A stretch of DNA of 64,000 bases, from the NCBI RefSeq assembly GCF_016863195.1, contig NZ_BOOK01000001.1:124001-188000 (forward strand). Reading direction: 5' to 3'. The notes below the pieces were generated by a model. That model did not search any database and was not told where the DNA came from. It worked only from the letters and a program-made list of their open reading frames with translations. Source of the stretch: Paraplanobispora takensis. Lineage in GTDB: Bacteria > Actinomycetota > Actinomycetes > Streptosporangiales > Streptosporangiaceae. The stretch's first letter is position 1. Each line of letters begins with the position of its first letter. This document shows positions 50,256 through 58,305 of this stretch, piece after piece. The position numbers were made by a program, and so were the translations under genes.

Positions 50256-50798
50256 GTGATCTCCCACCGGCCGTTCACCTCGTCGGTGTTCATCGGAACC
50301 AGCCTGGACGGGTTCATCGCCCGCGCCGACGGCGACATCGACTGGCTCACCAGCAGGGGGGAGGCCGCCGGCGACACCGGTTACCACGAGTTCATGGACG
50401 GCATCGACACGGTGGTGATGGGCCGCGCCACCTACGAGAAGGTCCTGACCTTCGGCGCCGACGACTGGCCGTACGGCGGCAGGCACGTGGCCGTGCTCAG
50501 CACCCGCCTGGAGGCCGGCGCCGACCCGCGCGTCACCGTCTACCGGGATCTGGACGAGCTCGTACGCGGGCTGTCCGCCCGGGGGACCGAGCGGGTGTAC
50601 GCGGACGGCGGCCAGGTGATCCAGAGCTTCCTGCGCGCGGGCCTGCTGGACCGGCTCACGATCACCACGGTCCCGGTCCTGCTGGGAACGGGGCTTCCCC
50701 TCTTCGGCCCCCTCGGCGGCGACGTCGCCCTGACCCACCGTTCGACCAGGGACCTCGGCGCCGGTCTCGTCCAGTCCACCTACACGATCGATCGCTGA
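50256..50798 (+). CDS. RibD C-terminal/DHFR-like reductase
   Basis: 180 residues. SSVFIGTSLDGFIARADGDIDWL and TVVMGRATYEKVL are the start of the RibD_C/DHFR-like fold, and VYADGGQVIQSFLRAGLLDRLTITTVPVLLGTGLPLFGPLGG is its hallmark C-terminal half. NADPH-dependent reduction is expected; the substrate is unknown. GTG 50256 is chosen because the family start is two to ten residues before SLDGFIA. The TetR operator copy at 50132-50151 places it under the TetR gene upstream. Confidence 0.88.
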   Translation: MISHRPFTSSVFIGTSLDGFIARADGDIDWLTSRGEAAGDTGYHEFMDGIDTVVMGRATYEKVLTFGADDWPYGGRHVAVLSTRLEAGADPRVTVYRDLDELVRGLSARGTERVYADGGQVIQSFLRAGLLDRLTITTVPVLLGTGLPLFGPLGGDVALTHRSTRDLGAGLVQSTYTIDR

Positions 50799-51012
50799 GC
50801 CCGTCCGGGGCGGGCGGTCACCCTTTTCGGGTGGTCTGGGGCCGGTGCCCGCGAGTGGACGGTGTGCTCATCGGCGATCGCACCGTACCGGCCGGCGGTG
50901 CGGCCCCCGGCCGGGCGGGCGACGGCGACGGAGGGAGCCGGCACGAGGCACCACACCATGACGACGGGACCGCTCCGGGAACGATCCGGCCGGCCCCGGC
51001 CCGGGAGTCGAG

Positions 51013-52326
51013 ATGAGACCCGATGGCGAGACGGCCGATCCGGCGGTCCGGGGGCCGTTGAGCCACGGACCGGCGACTCAGGGGTCGTCGAATGATCAAC
51101 CGGTGACCTGGACGCTGTTGAGTGGCGGACCGGTGTCCCGGGAGCCGTCGAGCGATGGACCGGGAACTCAAGGGTCGTCGAGTGGCGGACCGGTGACTCC
51201 GGGGGCGTCGAGTGGTGGATCGGGGACTCAAGAGTCGTCGAGTGATGGACCGGTGTCCCGGGAGCCGTTGAGCGATGGACCGGCGGCTCAAGGATCGCCG
51301 AGTGACGGGCCGGCGTTCCGGGAGGCGGCGAGCGATCTCCGGCGGACGGCCGGGCTCGCGGTGGGTGTCGCGCACGTCGCCGCGACGGCACTGCGCGCCG
51401 CGCTCGGGAGGGCGCCCGGCGGACCGGATCGGGCCTTCGACGTCGTGGTCGGGGCGGGCAGCCTCGCCGGTGCGGGAATCGGCAGGCTGGGGCGGCTGGT
51501 CGTGACCGTGACGCGTCCGGTCGCCCGCGTGGTCCTCCACCCGCCGGTGCTGGCACCGCGGTACCATCCGGCGCGCTGGGTGGAGGAGGCCGCCGACCGC
51601 GGGCGCCGGGTACGGCTGCGCGGCGAACGCGACCTCGAAGAAGTGGTCGACGCCCTGGTTCCCGTCGTCGTGGAACAGGTACTGCGCCGTCTGGACCTGA
51701 CGGCCATGGTGGCCGAGAACGTCGACCTGGACGCGCTGGTCGCCAGTGTGGACCTGGACGCGGTCGCCGCCCGCATCGACCTGGACACGGCTGCCGCGCG
51801 GGTCGATCTGGACGCCGCGGCCACGCGGATCGACGTGGACGCGATCGCCCGCCGTCTGGACCTGGAGTCGATCATCGCGCGGATCGACCTCGTTGGTCTC
51901 ACCGAGCAGATCCTCGACGCCATCGACCTGCCGGAGATCATCCGGGACTCCACCGGGTCGATGACCTCAGGCGTGGTGCGCGGCGTGCGCATGCAGAGCA
52001 TCGGCGCGGACGAGACGGTGTCGCGCGTCTTCGGCCGGATCCTCCGCCGCCGCCGTTCCCCCGCGCCCCCGGACGGATCCCCGGCCACCCCGGCCTCCCC
52101 GAACGGCACCCCCACGGCCACGGCGTCCCTAGAGGAAACTCCCACGGTCGCGATGCCTCCGGACGGTTCCCCGGCCGGGATTCCCACGGCCACGGTGTTC
52201 CCGGACGGGACTCCGGCGGCCGTGACGCCTCCGGGCGGATTCTCCGTCGTCCCGGGATCGTCCGTCGCCGGGCAGGACCTTCCCGGGCCGGCGTCCGGGC
52301 CGGCGTCCGGGCAGGGGCGGGGATGA
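51013..52326 (+). CDS. Tandem-repeat protein coupled to an RDD protein
   Basis: 437 residues, no family recognised. Residues 21-108 are nine 10-residue Gly/Ser/Pro repeats (SGGPVSREPS type). A hydrophobic middle (TAGLAVGVAHVAATALRAAL, FDVVVGAGSLAGAGIGRLGRLVVTVTRPVARVVL) is followed by EEVVDALVPVVVEQVLRRLDLTAMVAEN. Seven exact 9-residue repeats, (V/I/L)D(L/V)(D/E)A-A-R type, occupy residues 237-299. The C-terminus is Pro/Thr-rich. It ends in a 4-bp overlap with the RDD gene, so the two act together. The 9-residue units may form a helical or beta-solenoid rod; this is inference. Confidence 0.72.
   Translation: MRPDGETADPAVRGPLSHGPATQGSSNDQPVTWTLLSGGPVSREPSSDGPGTQGSSSGGPVTPGASSGGSGTQESSSDGPVSREPLSDGPAAQGSPSDGPAFREAASDLRRTAGLAVGVAHVAATALRAALGRAPGGPDRAFDVVVGAGSLAGAGIGRLGRLVVTVTRPVARVVLHPPVLAPRYHPARWVEEAADRGRRVRLRGERDLEEVVDALVPVVVEQVLRRLDLTAMVAENVDLDALVASVDLDAVAARIDLDTAAARVDLDAAATRIDVDAIARRLDLESIIARIDLVGLTEQILDAIDLPEIIRDSTGSMTSGVVRGVRMQSIGADETVSRVFGRILRRRRSPAPPDGSPATPASPNGTPTATASLEETPTVAMPPDGSPAGIPTATVFPDGTPAAVTPPGGFSVVPGSSVAGQDLPGPASGPASGQGRG
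51073..51336 (+). repeat. 30-bp coding repeats
   Basis: About nine 30-bp units (AGTGGCGGACCGGTG-type with alternating Gly/Ser codons) encode the 10-residue N-terminal repeats. A 60-bp superrepeat is visible between 51120 and 51300. Confidence 0.75.
51721..51909 (+). repeat. 27-bp coding repeats (9-residue units)
   Basis: Seven consecutive 27-bp units, each encoding a V/I/L-D-L-D-A-type 9-residue module without indels. The strict period over 189 bp argues for structure rather than slippage alone. Confidence 0.85.
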
Positions 52327-52814
52327 CCCCGCACGGCGTCTCGCCCGTGCCGCGGGAGGCGAGGCCGTACCAGGGTCACCGTGCCGGGGTGGTGAGCCGT
52401 TTCCTGGCCGCCGCCGTCGACCTGGCCGTCGTGATCGGCGCCGTGGTGGGGGTGTACGCCGTCTGGGCGACGCTGCTGTTCCTTCTCGATCCGCTCGGGT
52501 TCAGCTTTCCGCGGGCACCGGTGCGCCTCTCCATCGTGACGGGATTCGTCATCCTCGTCCTCTACCTCGCGGGCTGCTGGGCCACGACGGGCCGCACCTT
52601 CGGCAACCACCTCATGGGGCTGCGCGCGGTGAACTTCCGCGGTGAACGGATGCGGCTGGCGGGCGCGCTGGTGCGGGCGGTCGCCTACGCCGTCTTCCCG
52701 ATCGGACTGTTCTGGGTCGCGGTGAGCCGTGACAACCGGTCCCTGGCGGACCTGGTGCTGCGGACGTCGGTCATCTACGACTGGCTGCCGGTCCACCCTC
52801 CGTCGGAGGGGTGA
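52323..52814 (+). CDS. RDD-family membrane protein
   Basis: 163 residues. AGVVSRFLAAAVDLAVVIGAVVGVYAVW carries the RxxAxxxD motif of RDD proteins, WATTGRTFGNHLMGLRAVNFRG the conserved G-x-T-x-G-x-x-x-x-G-L-R-V loop, and RDNRSLADLVLRTSVIYD the D-x-R-x-x-D ending. Three membrane helices. Function of the family is unclear; some members are Na+(Li+)/H+ antiporters. The ATG overlaps the repeat-protein stop by 4 bp. Confidence 0.9.
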   Translation: MTPHGVSPVPREARPYQGHRAGVVSRFLAAAVDLAVVIGAVVGVYAVWATLLFLLDPLGFSFPRAPVRLSIVTGFVILVLYLAGCWATTGRTFGNHLMGLRAVNFRGERMRLAGALVRAVAYAVFPIGLFWVAVSRDNRSLADLVLRTSVIYDWLPVHPPSEG

Positions 52815-52926
52815 GAGCTCCGCGTGGCCCGGTGCGGACGTCATCACCCGCCGTGGGGGAGCCGCCCGGCCGTACGGCGGCGGCACCATCGGATGCCCCG
52901 TGGTCACGGAACCCTAGGAGGCCGTA

Positions 52927-53214
52927 ATGATCGGAGCCCTGCTGCTCGGCTTCGTGGCGGGTGTCGTCGCGCGCATGCTGATGCCGGGAGACGCGTTCCG
53001 CCACATGGGAGGGCCGATGTCCTGGCTGGTCTCGCTCGGGCTCGGACTCGCCGGCGCACTGGTCGGCTATTTCATCTTCACCGTCCTCCTGGGCATCGGC
53101 GACACGGACATCTTCGACTGGGGCGGCATCATCGGAGCCGTCATCGGCACGATGATCGTGATTCCCATCGCGGGATGGTTCCTGCGCCGGCAGAACCTCC
53201 CGCCCACCGGCTGA
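52927..53214 (+). CDS. GlsB/YeaQ/YmgE-family small membrane protein
   Basis: 95 residues with three hydrophobic segments and the family's Gly-rich GFVAGVVARMLMPGD and GLGLAGALVGYFIF motifs, then GGIIGAVIGTMIVIP. GAGG lies near the ATG. These are stress-associated envelope proteins of unknown mechanism. Confidence 0.9.
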   Translation: MIGALLLGFVAGVVARMLMPGDAFRHMGGPMSWLVSLGLGLAGALVGYFIFTVLLGIGDTDIFDWGGIIGAVIGTMIVIPIAGWFLRRQNLPPTG

Positions 53215-53437
53215 GCGGTGAGGACCACGAGAACCACGGGGCGATGAACGCCCGCACGGCCGAGCTCGGCCGTGACCGCCGGTATGACTCCTACGACATC
53301 GAGATCGCCCGGGTGGAGCGCACGTACGGCTTCCGGTGCGCGGACGACCGGCCCGGTCATGAAAACGGCCTGGTCAGGCGAGAAACCGGCCGGTCGTAAA
53401 ACCGCAACCCCGGGCCCCGCCTGCCGATGAAGCCGGT

Positions 53438-54643
53438 ATGCCCACCACCTCTCCTTCTTCCAGCGCATCCGGGCTCAGCCGGGTGTGGAGGCTGTTCCCG
53501 AGCCTGCGCTCACTGCTGATGACCCTGGCCATCAGCCTGAGCGCGCTCGTCGTCACCATCCAGACCGTGGCGGCGGTGCGTTTCGCCCGCGATCACCTGG
53601 CCTCGGCCGAGTTCGACGAGTTCGTGAGCTCCCAGCTCACCGTCGGCGTGGTCAGCGTGCTGGTGGTGTCCGCGGTGGTGTTCTGGGTCTCGCTCAGCGT
53701 GACCCGCCCCATGCGGGAGACGCTGGCCTTCCTGAACCGCCTCGTCAGCCGTGACCTCACCGCGCGCATCGCAGTGGACGGACGCGACGAGGTCGGGCAG
53801 ATCGGCCACGGCCTCAACGCGATGGTCGACATCATGGCCGAGGCCATCGGGAGCATGAGCTCCGGCGCGGCCGAGCTGGGCCGCTCGGCCGAGCGCCTCA
53901 CCCGGGTGAGCGAGGAGCTCGACGCCAACGCCACCCGCGCCTCCTCCCAGGCCGGGGCCGTCTCGGCCGCGGCGGGCCAGGTGAGCGGGAACGTCCAGAC
54001 GGTGGCGGGCGGCGTGGAGGAGATGACCTCCAGCATCGCCGAGATCTCCAAGAGCGCCTCGGAGGCCGCGCAGGTCGCCGCCTCGGGCGTGGAGACCGCG
54101 ACGAACACCAACGCCACGGTCCGGCGGCTGGGCGAGAGCTCGAACGCGATCCAGGACGTGGTCCGCTCGATCACCGCAATCGCCGAGCAGACCAACCTGC
54201 TTGCGCTCAACGCCACGATCGAGGCGGCCCGGGCGGGCGAGGCCGGCAAGGGGTTCGCGGTGGTCGCCGGAGAGGTGAAGGACCTGGCCCAGCAGGCCGC
54301 CGACGCCACGGAGAACATCAGCACCCGCATCACCGCGATCCAGGCGGAGAGCCAGGACGCGGTCAGTGCGATCGGTCACATCAGCGAGATCATCGCTCAG
54401 GTCAGCGAGCTGCAGACCACGATCGCGGCCGCGGTGGAGGAGCAGACCGCCGTCACCGGCGAGATGGGCCGCAGCGTGAACGAGGCGGCCACGAGCAGCA
54501 CCGAGATCGCCCACGGCATCGCCGACGTCGCCGAGGCCGCCCACACCGCCTCCTCCAGCGCCTCGCAGACCCGCGAGATGGCCCAGACGCTGCGCGAGAC
54601 CTCCGGCCGGCTGCGCTCGGTCGTCGAGCGGTTCACCGTCTGA
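53438..54643 (+). CDS. Methyl-accepting chemotaxis-type protein with minimal sensor
   Basis: 401 residues. Two membrane helices (about 25-48 and 68-86) leave only ~19 external residues, so there is no ligand domain. HAMP follows ([42 protein letters not shown]). The long antiparallel coiled coil has the conserved tip [38 protein letters not shown], which binds CheA/CheW. No che or flagellar gene is in the window. Either a non-chemotactic signalling role or partners elsewhere are possible. Confidence 0.93.
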   Translation: MPTTSPSSSASGLSRVWRLFPSLRSLLMTLAISLSALVVTIQTVAAVRFARDHLASAEFDEFVSSQLTVGVVSVLVVSAVVFWVSLSVTRPMRETLAFLNRLVSRDLTARIAVDGRDEVGQIGHGLNAMVDIMAEAIGSMSSGAAELGRSAERLTRVSEELDANATRASSQAGAVSAAAGQVSGNVQTVAGGVEEMTSSIAEISKSASEAAQVAASGVETATNTNATVRRLGESSNAIQDVVRSITAIAEQTNLLALNATIEAARAGEAGKGFAVVAGEVKDLAQQAADATENISTRITAIQAESQDAVSAIGHISEIIAQVSELQTTIAAAVEEQTAVTGEMGRSVNEAATSSTEIAHGIADVAEAAHTASSSASQTREMAQTLRETSGRLRSVVERFTV

Positions 54644-54859
54644 GGCGTCGACGACCCGGCCGGATGAGGACGGCCGAGCCCGATCAGAGCATCCGTCAGG
54701 CGGCCGCATGGGAGGTGGGCGCCGCCGCCGGCCGCCGCCCGTTCGCCGAAGACCGGGCCGCGGACGTGGCGGCCCGGCCGGGCGGGGCATGACCGGTGTG
54801 GTCGTACGGCGGGCCGGCCCGGCCGGGCCCTGAGGCCGCCGCCGGGCCGGCCGCCGGTG

Positions 54860-56314
54860 TCAGTGGACGGGCTGCTTGTGCTCGGCGGTGCTGTCCGCCC
54901 GGGCCGGCAGGAGCAGGGCGGCGATGATCACGATCACGGACAGCGCCGCGCCGATGACGAAGGCCATCCGCATGCCGTCGAGGGTGGCGGCCGCCTCGGC
55001 GACTCCCGCGGACTTCAGGGCGTCGGCCCGCGCGCTCATCACGGTGATCACGAGCGCGGTGCCGATGGCCCCGGCGACCTGCTGCAGCGTGCTCAGGATC
55101 GAGCTGCCGTGGGAGTAGAGGTGCGGGGGAACCGCGCCGAGCCCGAGGGTGAACACCGGGGTGAAGGTCGCGGCCAGGCTCACCATCAGCAGCGCGTGCA
55201 GCGCCAGGAGCTGCCAGTAGGGCATGGTCATGGTGACCTGGGTGAAACCGGCGAGCGCGAGCGTGATCCCGACCGCGCCGGGGATGACCAGGACCCGTCC
55301 GCCGAACCGGTCGAACAGCCGGCCGACGGTCGGACCGAGCAGTCCCATCGCCAGGCCGCCCGGCATCACGAGGAGGCCGGTCTCCAGGGTGCTGAGGCCG
55401 CGGAGAGTCTGCAGGTACAGCGGGAGCAGGATCATCGCGCCGAGCATCGCCATGAAGGCCACGGCCATCAGGATCAGCGAGATCGTGTAGGTGCGCCGGC
55501 GCAGGGTGCGCAGGTCCATCAGCGGCACGCCGCGCTTCTGCAGCGACAGCTGACGGAAGACGAAGACGACGATGGTGAGCAGGCCGGCCGCCACGATCAC
55601 GGCGGCGAGACGGACGTCGCTCTCGAAGTGGCTGAGCCCGTAGACCAGGCCGCCGAAACCGGCGGCGGCGGTGACCACGCTGAACCAGTCGATGGTGCTG
55701 AACTGGGGCTCGCCGACGTTCTGGAGCTGCTTCAGGCCGCGCCAGGTGATCACGGCGGCGATGGGGAGCACCACGGCGAACAGCAGGCGCCAGGACCCGA
55801 GCTGGAGGATCACCCCCGAGATCGCCGGGCCCATCGCGGGCGCGACCGAGATGGCCAGCGTGACGTTGCCCATCACCCGGCCCCGGTCCGACTCGGGCAC
55901 CACCTGCATCAGCGTGGTCATCAGCAGCGGCATCATCACGGCCGTCCCGGACGCCTGGACGATGCGGGCGCCCAGCAGCACCGCGAAGGACGGCGCGACG
56001 GCGGCCAGCGCCGTACCGAGCAGGAACAGGCCCATCGCGGTGGCGTACGCGGTGCGGGTGGAGACCCGCTGCAGGAACCATCCGGTGATCGGGATGACCG
56101 CGGCCATGGTCAGCATGAAGGCGGTCGAGAGCCACTGCGCGGTCTGCGCGGTGATCTGCAGCGCCCCCATCAGATCCGGGATCGCGTTGATCAGGATCGT
56201 CTCGTTGAGGATGACCACGAACGTGGCGAGCACCAGCAGCCGGATCACGGGCGGCGTGCGACCGGAAGCGGCGGCCGCGGGCTTGGCGGGTGAATCGAGC
56301 AATTGGCTGGACAC
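54860..56314 (-). CDS. MFS drug:H+ antiporter (DHA2-type)
   Basis: 484 residues with about 14 helices. Motif segments: VVILNETILINAIPDLM in helix 1, ITAQTAQWLSTAFMLTMAAVIPITGWFLQRV, the GARIVQASGTAVMMPLLMTTLMQVVPESDRGRVMG of helix 4-5 (motif C follows as AISVAPAMGPAISGVIL) and the late GGLAMGLLGPTVGRLFDRFGG. These define the DHA2 (QacA/LmrB-like) branch. GAGG lies a few bases before GTG 56314. It diverges from a second MFS gene across 266 bp. An exporter of toxic compounds is expected; the substrate is unknown. Confidence 0.92.
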   Translation of the reverse strand: MSSQLLDSPAKPAAAASGRTPPVIRLLVLATFVVILNETILINAIPDLMGALQITAQTAQWLSTAFMLTMAAVIPITGWFLQRVSTRTAYATAMGLFLLGTALAAVAPSFAVLLGARIVQASGTAVMMPLLMTTLMQVVPESDRGRVMGNVTLAISVAPAMGPAISGVILQLGSWRLLFAVVLPIAAVITWRGLKQLQNVGEPQFSTIDWFSVVTAAAGFGGLVYGLSHFESDVRLAAVIVAAGLLTIVVFVFRQLSLQKRGVPLMDLRTLRRRTYTISLILMAVAFMAMLGAMILLPLYLQTLRGLSTLETGLLVMPGGLAMGLLGPTVGRLFDRFGGRVLVIPGAVGITLALAGFTQVTMTMPYWQLLALHALLMVSLAATFTPVFTLGLGAVPPHLYSHGSSILSTLQQVAGAIGTALVITVMSARADALKSAGVAEAAATLDGMRMAFVIGAALSVIVIIAALLLPARADSTAEHKQPVH

Positions 56315-56372
56315 GATACCTCGATCGGGTTGTCGGACATGACACGATCACGGCTGGCGTCCCAGCCTCTGC

Positions 56373-56387
56373 CCACAAGATTTGTGG
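56373..56387 (+). promoter_or_regulatory. Operator-like palindrome between divergent MFS genes
   Basis: CCACAA-GAT-TTGTGG, perfect 6-bp arms, lies 59 bp from the minus-strand MFS start and 194 bp from the plus-strand one. The adjacent 100 bp are AT-richer than average. Confidence 0.45.
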
Positions 56388-56580
56388 TCGTCTAAAGAAT
56401 GACGGGTGCCACCGACAAAACCCGTCGACCGCTCAACCCTCCGGTACGCGACGTGAAATGTCATCTGATTTTTCACCGGCTCACGTGTCCGGCTCACCCC
56501 GGGCGGGGGATGCCGGCCCCCGCCGGCCACGGCACGGTGGACCGACGGTATGGGCCGCGCCCTGCCACGTCGGCGTGGGG

Positions 56581-58305
56581 ATGAGCGATATGGCTGAGAC
56601 ATCACGCACCACGGGCATGTCCGGAACCGCACCGCCCGCGGCACCGGCCCGGGCCGGCCCGGTACTGACCTCGTTGATCGCCGTGGCCGCGGTCGCGAAC
56701 CTGAACCTGTCCGTCGCCAACGTCGCGTTGCCCTCGATCGGCCGGGCGTTCGACTCCTCGCAGACGACCCTGGACCTGATCGCGGTCGGTTACTCGCTCG
56801 GCCTGGCCGCCTCGGTCCTCTACCTCGGCGCGCTCGGCGACCGGTACGGGCGCAAGATGATGCTCCTCCTCGGCATGGCGCTGTCGATCCCGGCCTGCCT
56901 GGCCGCCGCCTACGCCCCCTCCGACGCCGTCCTGTTCGCGGCCCGGGTGGTCGGCGGAGTGTCCGCGGGCATGGCGTATCCGACCACGCTGGCGCTGATC
57001 ACGGCGCTGTGGAACGGACCGGCGCGCACCCGGTCGATCGCGTTGTGGTCGGCCGTCGGCGGCGGCATCGCGGCACTCGGGCCGCTGGTGGCCGGGGCGC
57101 TGCTGGAGAAGTTCTGGTGGGGCTCGGTCTTCCTCGTCACATTGCCGCTGGCGGTGCTGGCCCTGGTGATGGCGTTCTTCCTCGTTCCCGGTCACGTCAA
57201 CGAGACGACCGACCCGGTCGACAACCTCGGCGGCGTCCTGTCGGTCGTCCTGGTGGGGTCGCTCATCTTGGCGATCAACTTCGCGCCGGTGCCGGACAAG
57301 GGAACCCTCGCCCTCGGCGCGGTGGCGGTCGCGGGCGCCGCGCTGATCGGGTTCGTCATCCGGCAGCGGCGGGCGGAGAACCCGCTGTACGACCTGCACG
57401 TCGCCGGGCGCCGCGTCTTCTGGGTCGCGGCGGCCGCGGGGATCATCGTGTTCGGCTCGCTGATGAGCTCGGCGTTCGTGAGCCAGCAGTACCTGCAGAA
57501 CGTGCTCGGCTACTCGACGCTGGCCGCCGGCGCGGCCTTCCTGCCGGCCGTCGTGTTCATGATCGTGGTGGCTCCGCGCTCGGCGAAGCTCGTGGAGTCG
57601 CGCGGGGCCCGGTTCACGCTGCTCACCGGTTACGTGTTCCTCCTGCTGGCCTTCGGCTGGATGCTGCTGCTGTGGCAGGAGGGCAGCCCGTACTGGCAGA
57701 TCGGCCTCGCCTACGCGTTCATCGGGATCGGCGTCGGCTTCGCGGGCACGCCGGCCTCGCACTCGCTCACCGGCTCGGTCCCGGTACAGCGGGCCGGGAT
57801 GGCCTCGGGTACCGCCGACCTGCAACGCGATCTGGGCGGCGCGATCCTGCAGTCGCTCTTCGGGGCGCTGCTCACCGCGGGGTACGCCGCGGCGTTCACC
57901 GCGACGATCGCGGCCTCGCCGGAAAGCCAGCAGGTCACCGGCGACGTCCAGGACATGCTGACCAAGTCGTTCTCCGGCGCCGCCGACATCGCGCAGCAGT
58001 ACCCGCAGTACTCCGAGCAGATCACCGCCGCGGCGAAGGCGTCGTTCCTGTCCGGTGCGGACTGGGCGTACACCGCCGGGATCATCGCGATCCTGCTCGG
58101 CACGGTGCTCGTGTTCCTCCTGTTCCCGAGGAAGGAGGCCGAGCGGCGGCTGCTCGCCGCCTACCACGCCGAGGACACCGGCGGCCCGGTACGACGGGGG
58201 CCGCGGAAACCGGGTGATGACACCCCGGACGAAGGCACCCCGGACGAAGGCACCCCGGACAACGCTCCGATTCGACGTCTCGGCAAGGAGGCGGAAGATG
58301 GATGA
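56581..58305 (+). CDS. MFS transporter (14-helix DHA2-type)
   Basis: 574 residues. VANLNLSVANVALPSIGRAFDSSQTTLDLIAVGYSLGLAASVLYLGALGDRYGRKMM is the helix 1-3 segment with GDRYGRK motif A, and VVGGVSAGMAYPTTLALITALW is helix 4. A long loop near the end (SPESQQVTGDVQDMLTKSFSGAADIAQQYPQY) is typical of DHA2 exporters. The C-terminal tail has TPDEG repeats. ATG 56581 or 56590 start. The stop overlaps the GMC gene start by 8 bp, so the exporter and oxidase are coupled. Confidence 0.9.
   Translation: MSDMAETSRTTGMSGTAPPAAPARAGPVLTSLIAVAAVANLNLSVANVALPSIGRAFDSSQTTLDLIAVGYSLGLAASVLYLGALGDRYGRKMMLLLGMALSIPACLAAAYAPSDAVLFAARVVGGVSAGMAYPTTLALITALWNGPARTRSIALWSAVGGGIAALGPLVAGALLEKFWWGSVFLVTLPLAVLALVMAFFLVPGHVNETTDPVDNLGGVLSVVLVGSLILAINFAPVPDKGTLALGAVAVAGAALIGFVIRQRRAENPLYDLHVAGRRVFWVAAAAGIIVFGSLMSSAFVSQQYLQNVLGYSTLAAGAAFLPAVVFMIVVAPRSAKLVESRGARFTLLTGYVFLLLAFGWMLLLWQEGSPYWQIGLAYAFIGIGVGFAGTPASHSLTGSVPVQRAGMASGTADLQRDLGGAILQSLFGALLTAGYAAAFTATIAASPESQQVTGDVQDMLTKSFSGAADIAQQYPQYSEQITAAAKASFLSGADWAYTAGIIAILLGTVLVFLLFPRKEAERRLLAAYHAEDTGGPVRRGPRKPGDDTPDEGTPDEGTPDNAPIRRLGKEAEDG

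Noticed and set aside
53244-53399. 51-residue frame between the GlsB-like and MCP genes
   Set aside because: MNARTAELGRDRRYDSY... has a weak start signal and no recognised family; left as possible but unsupported.
54664-54792. 42-residue frame after the MCP gene
   Set aside because: High third-position GC but very short, no ribosome-binding site, Ala/Arg-rich; not separable from random GC-rich sequence.
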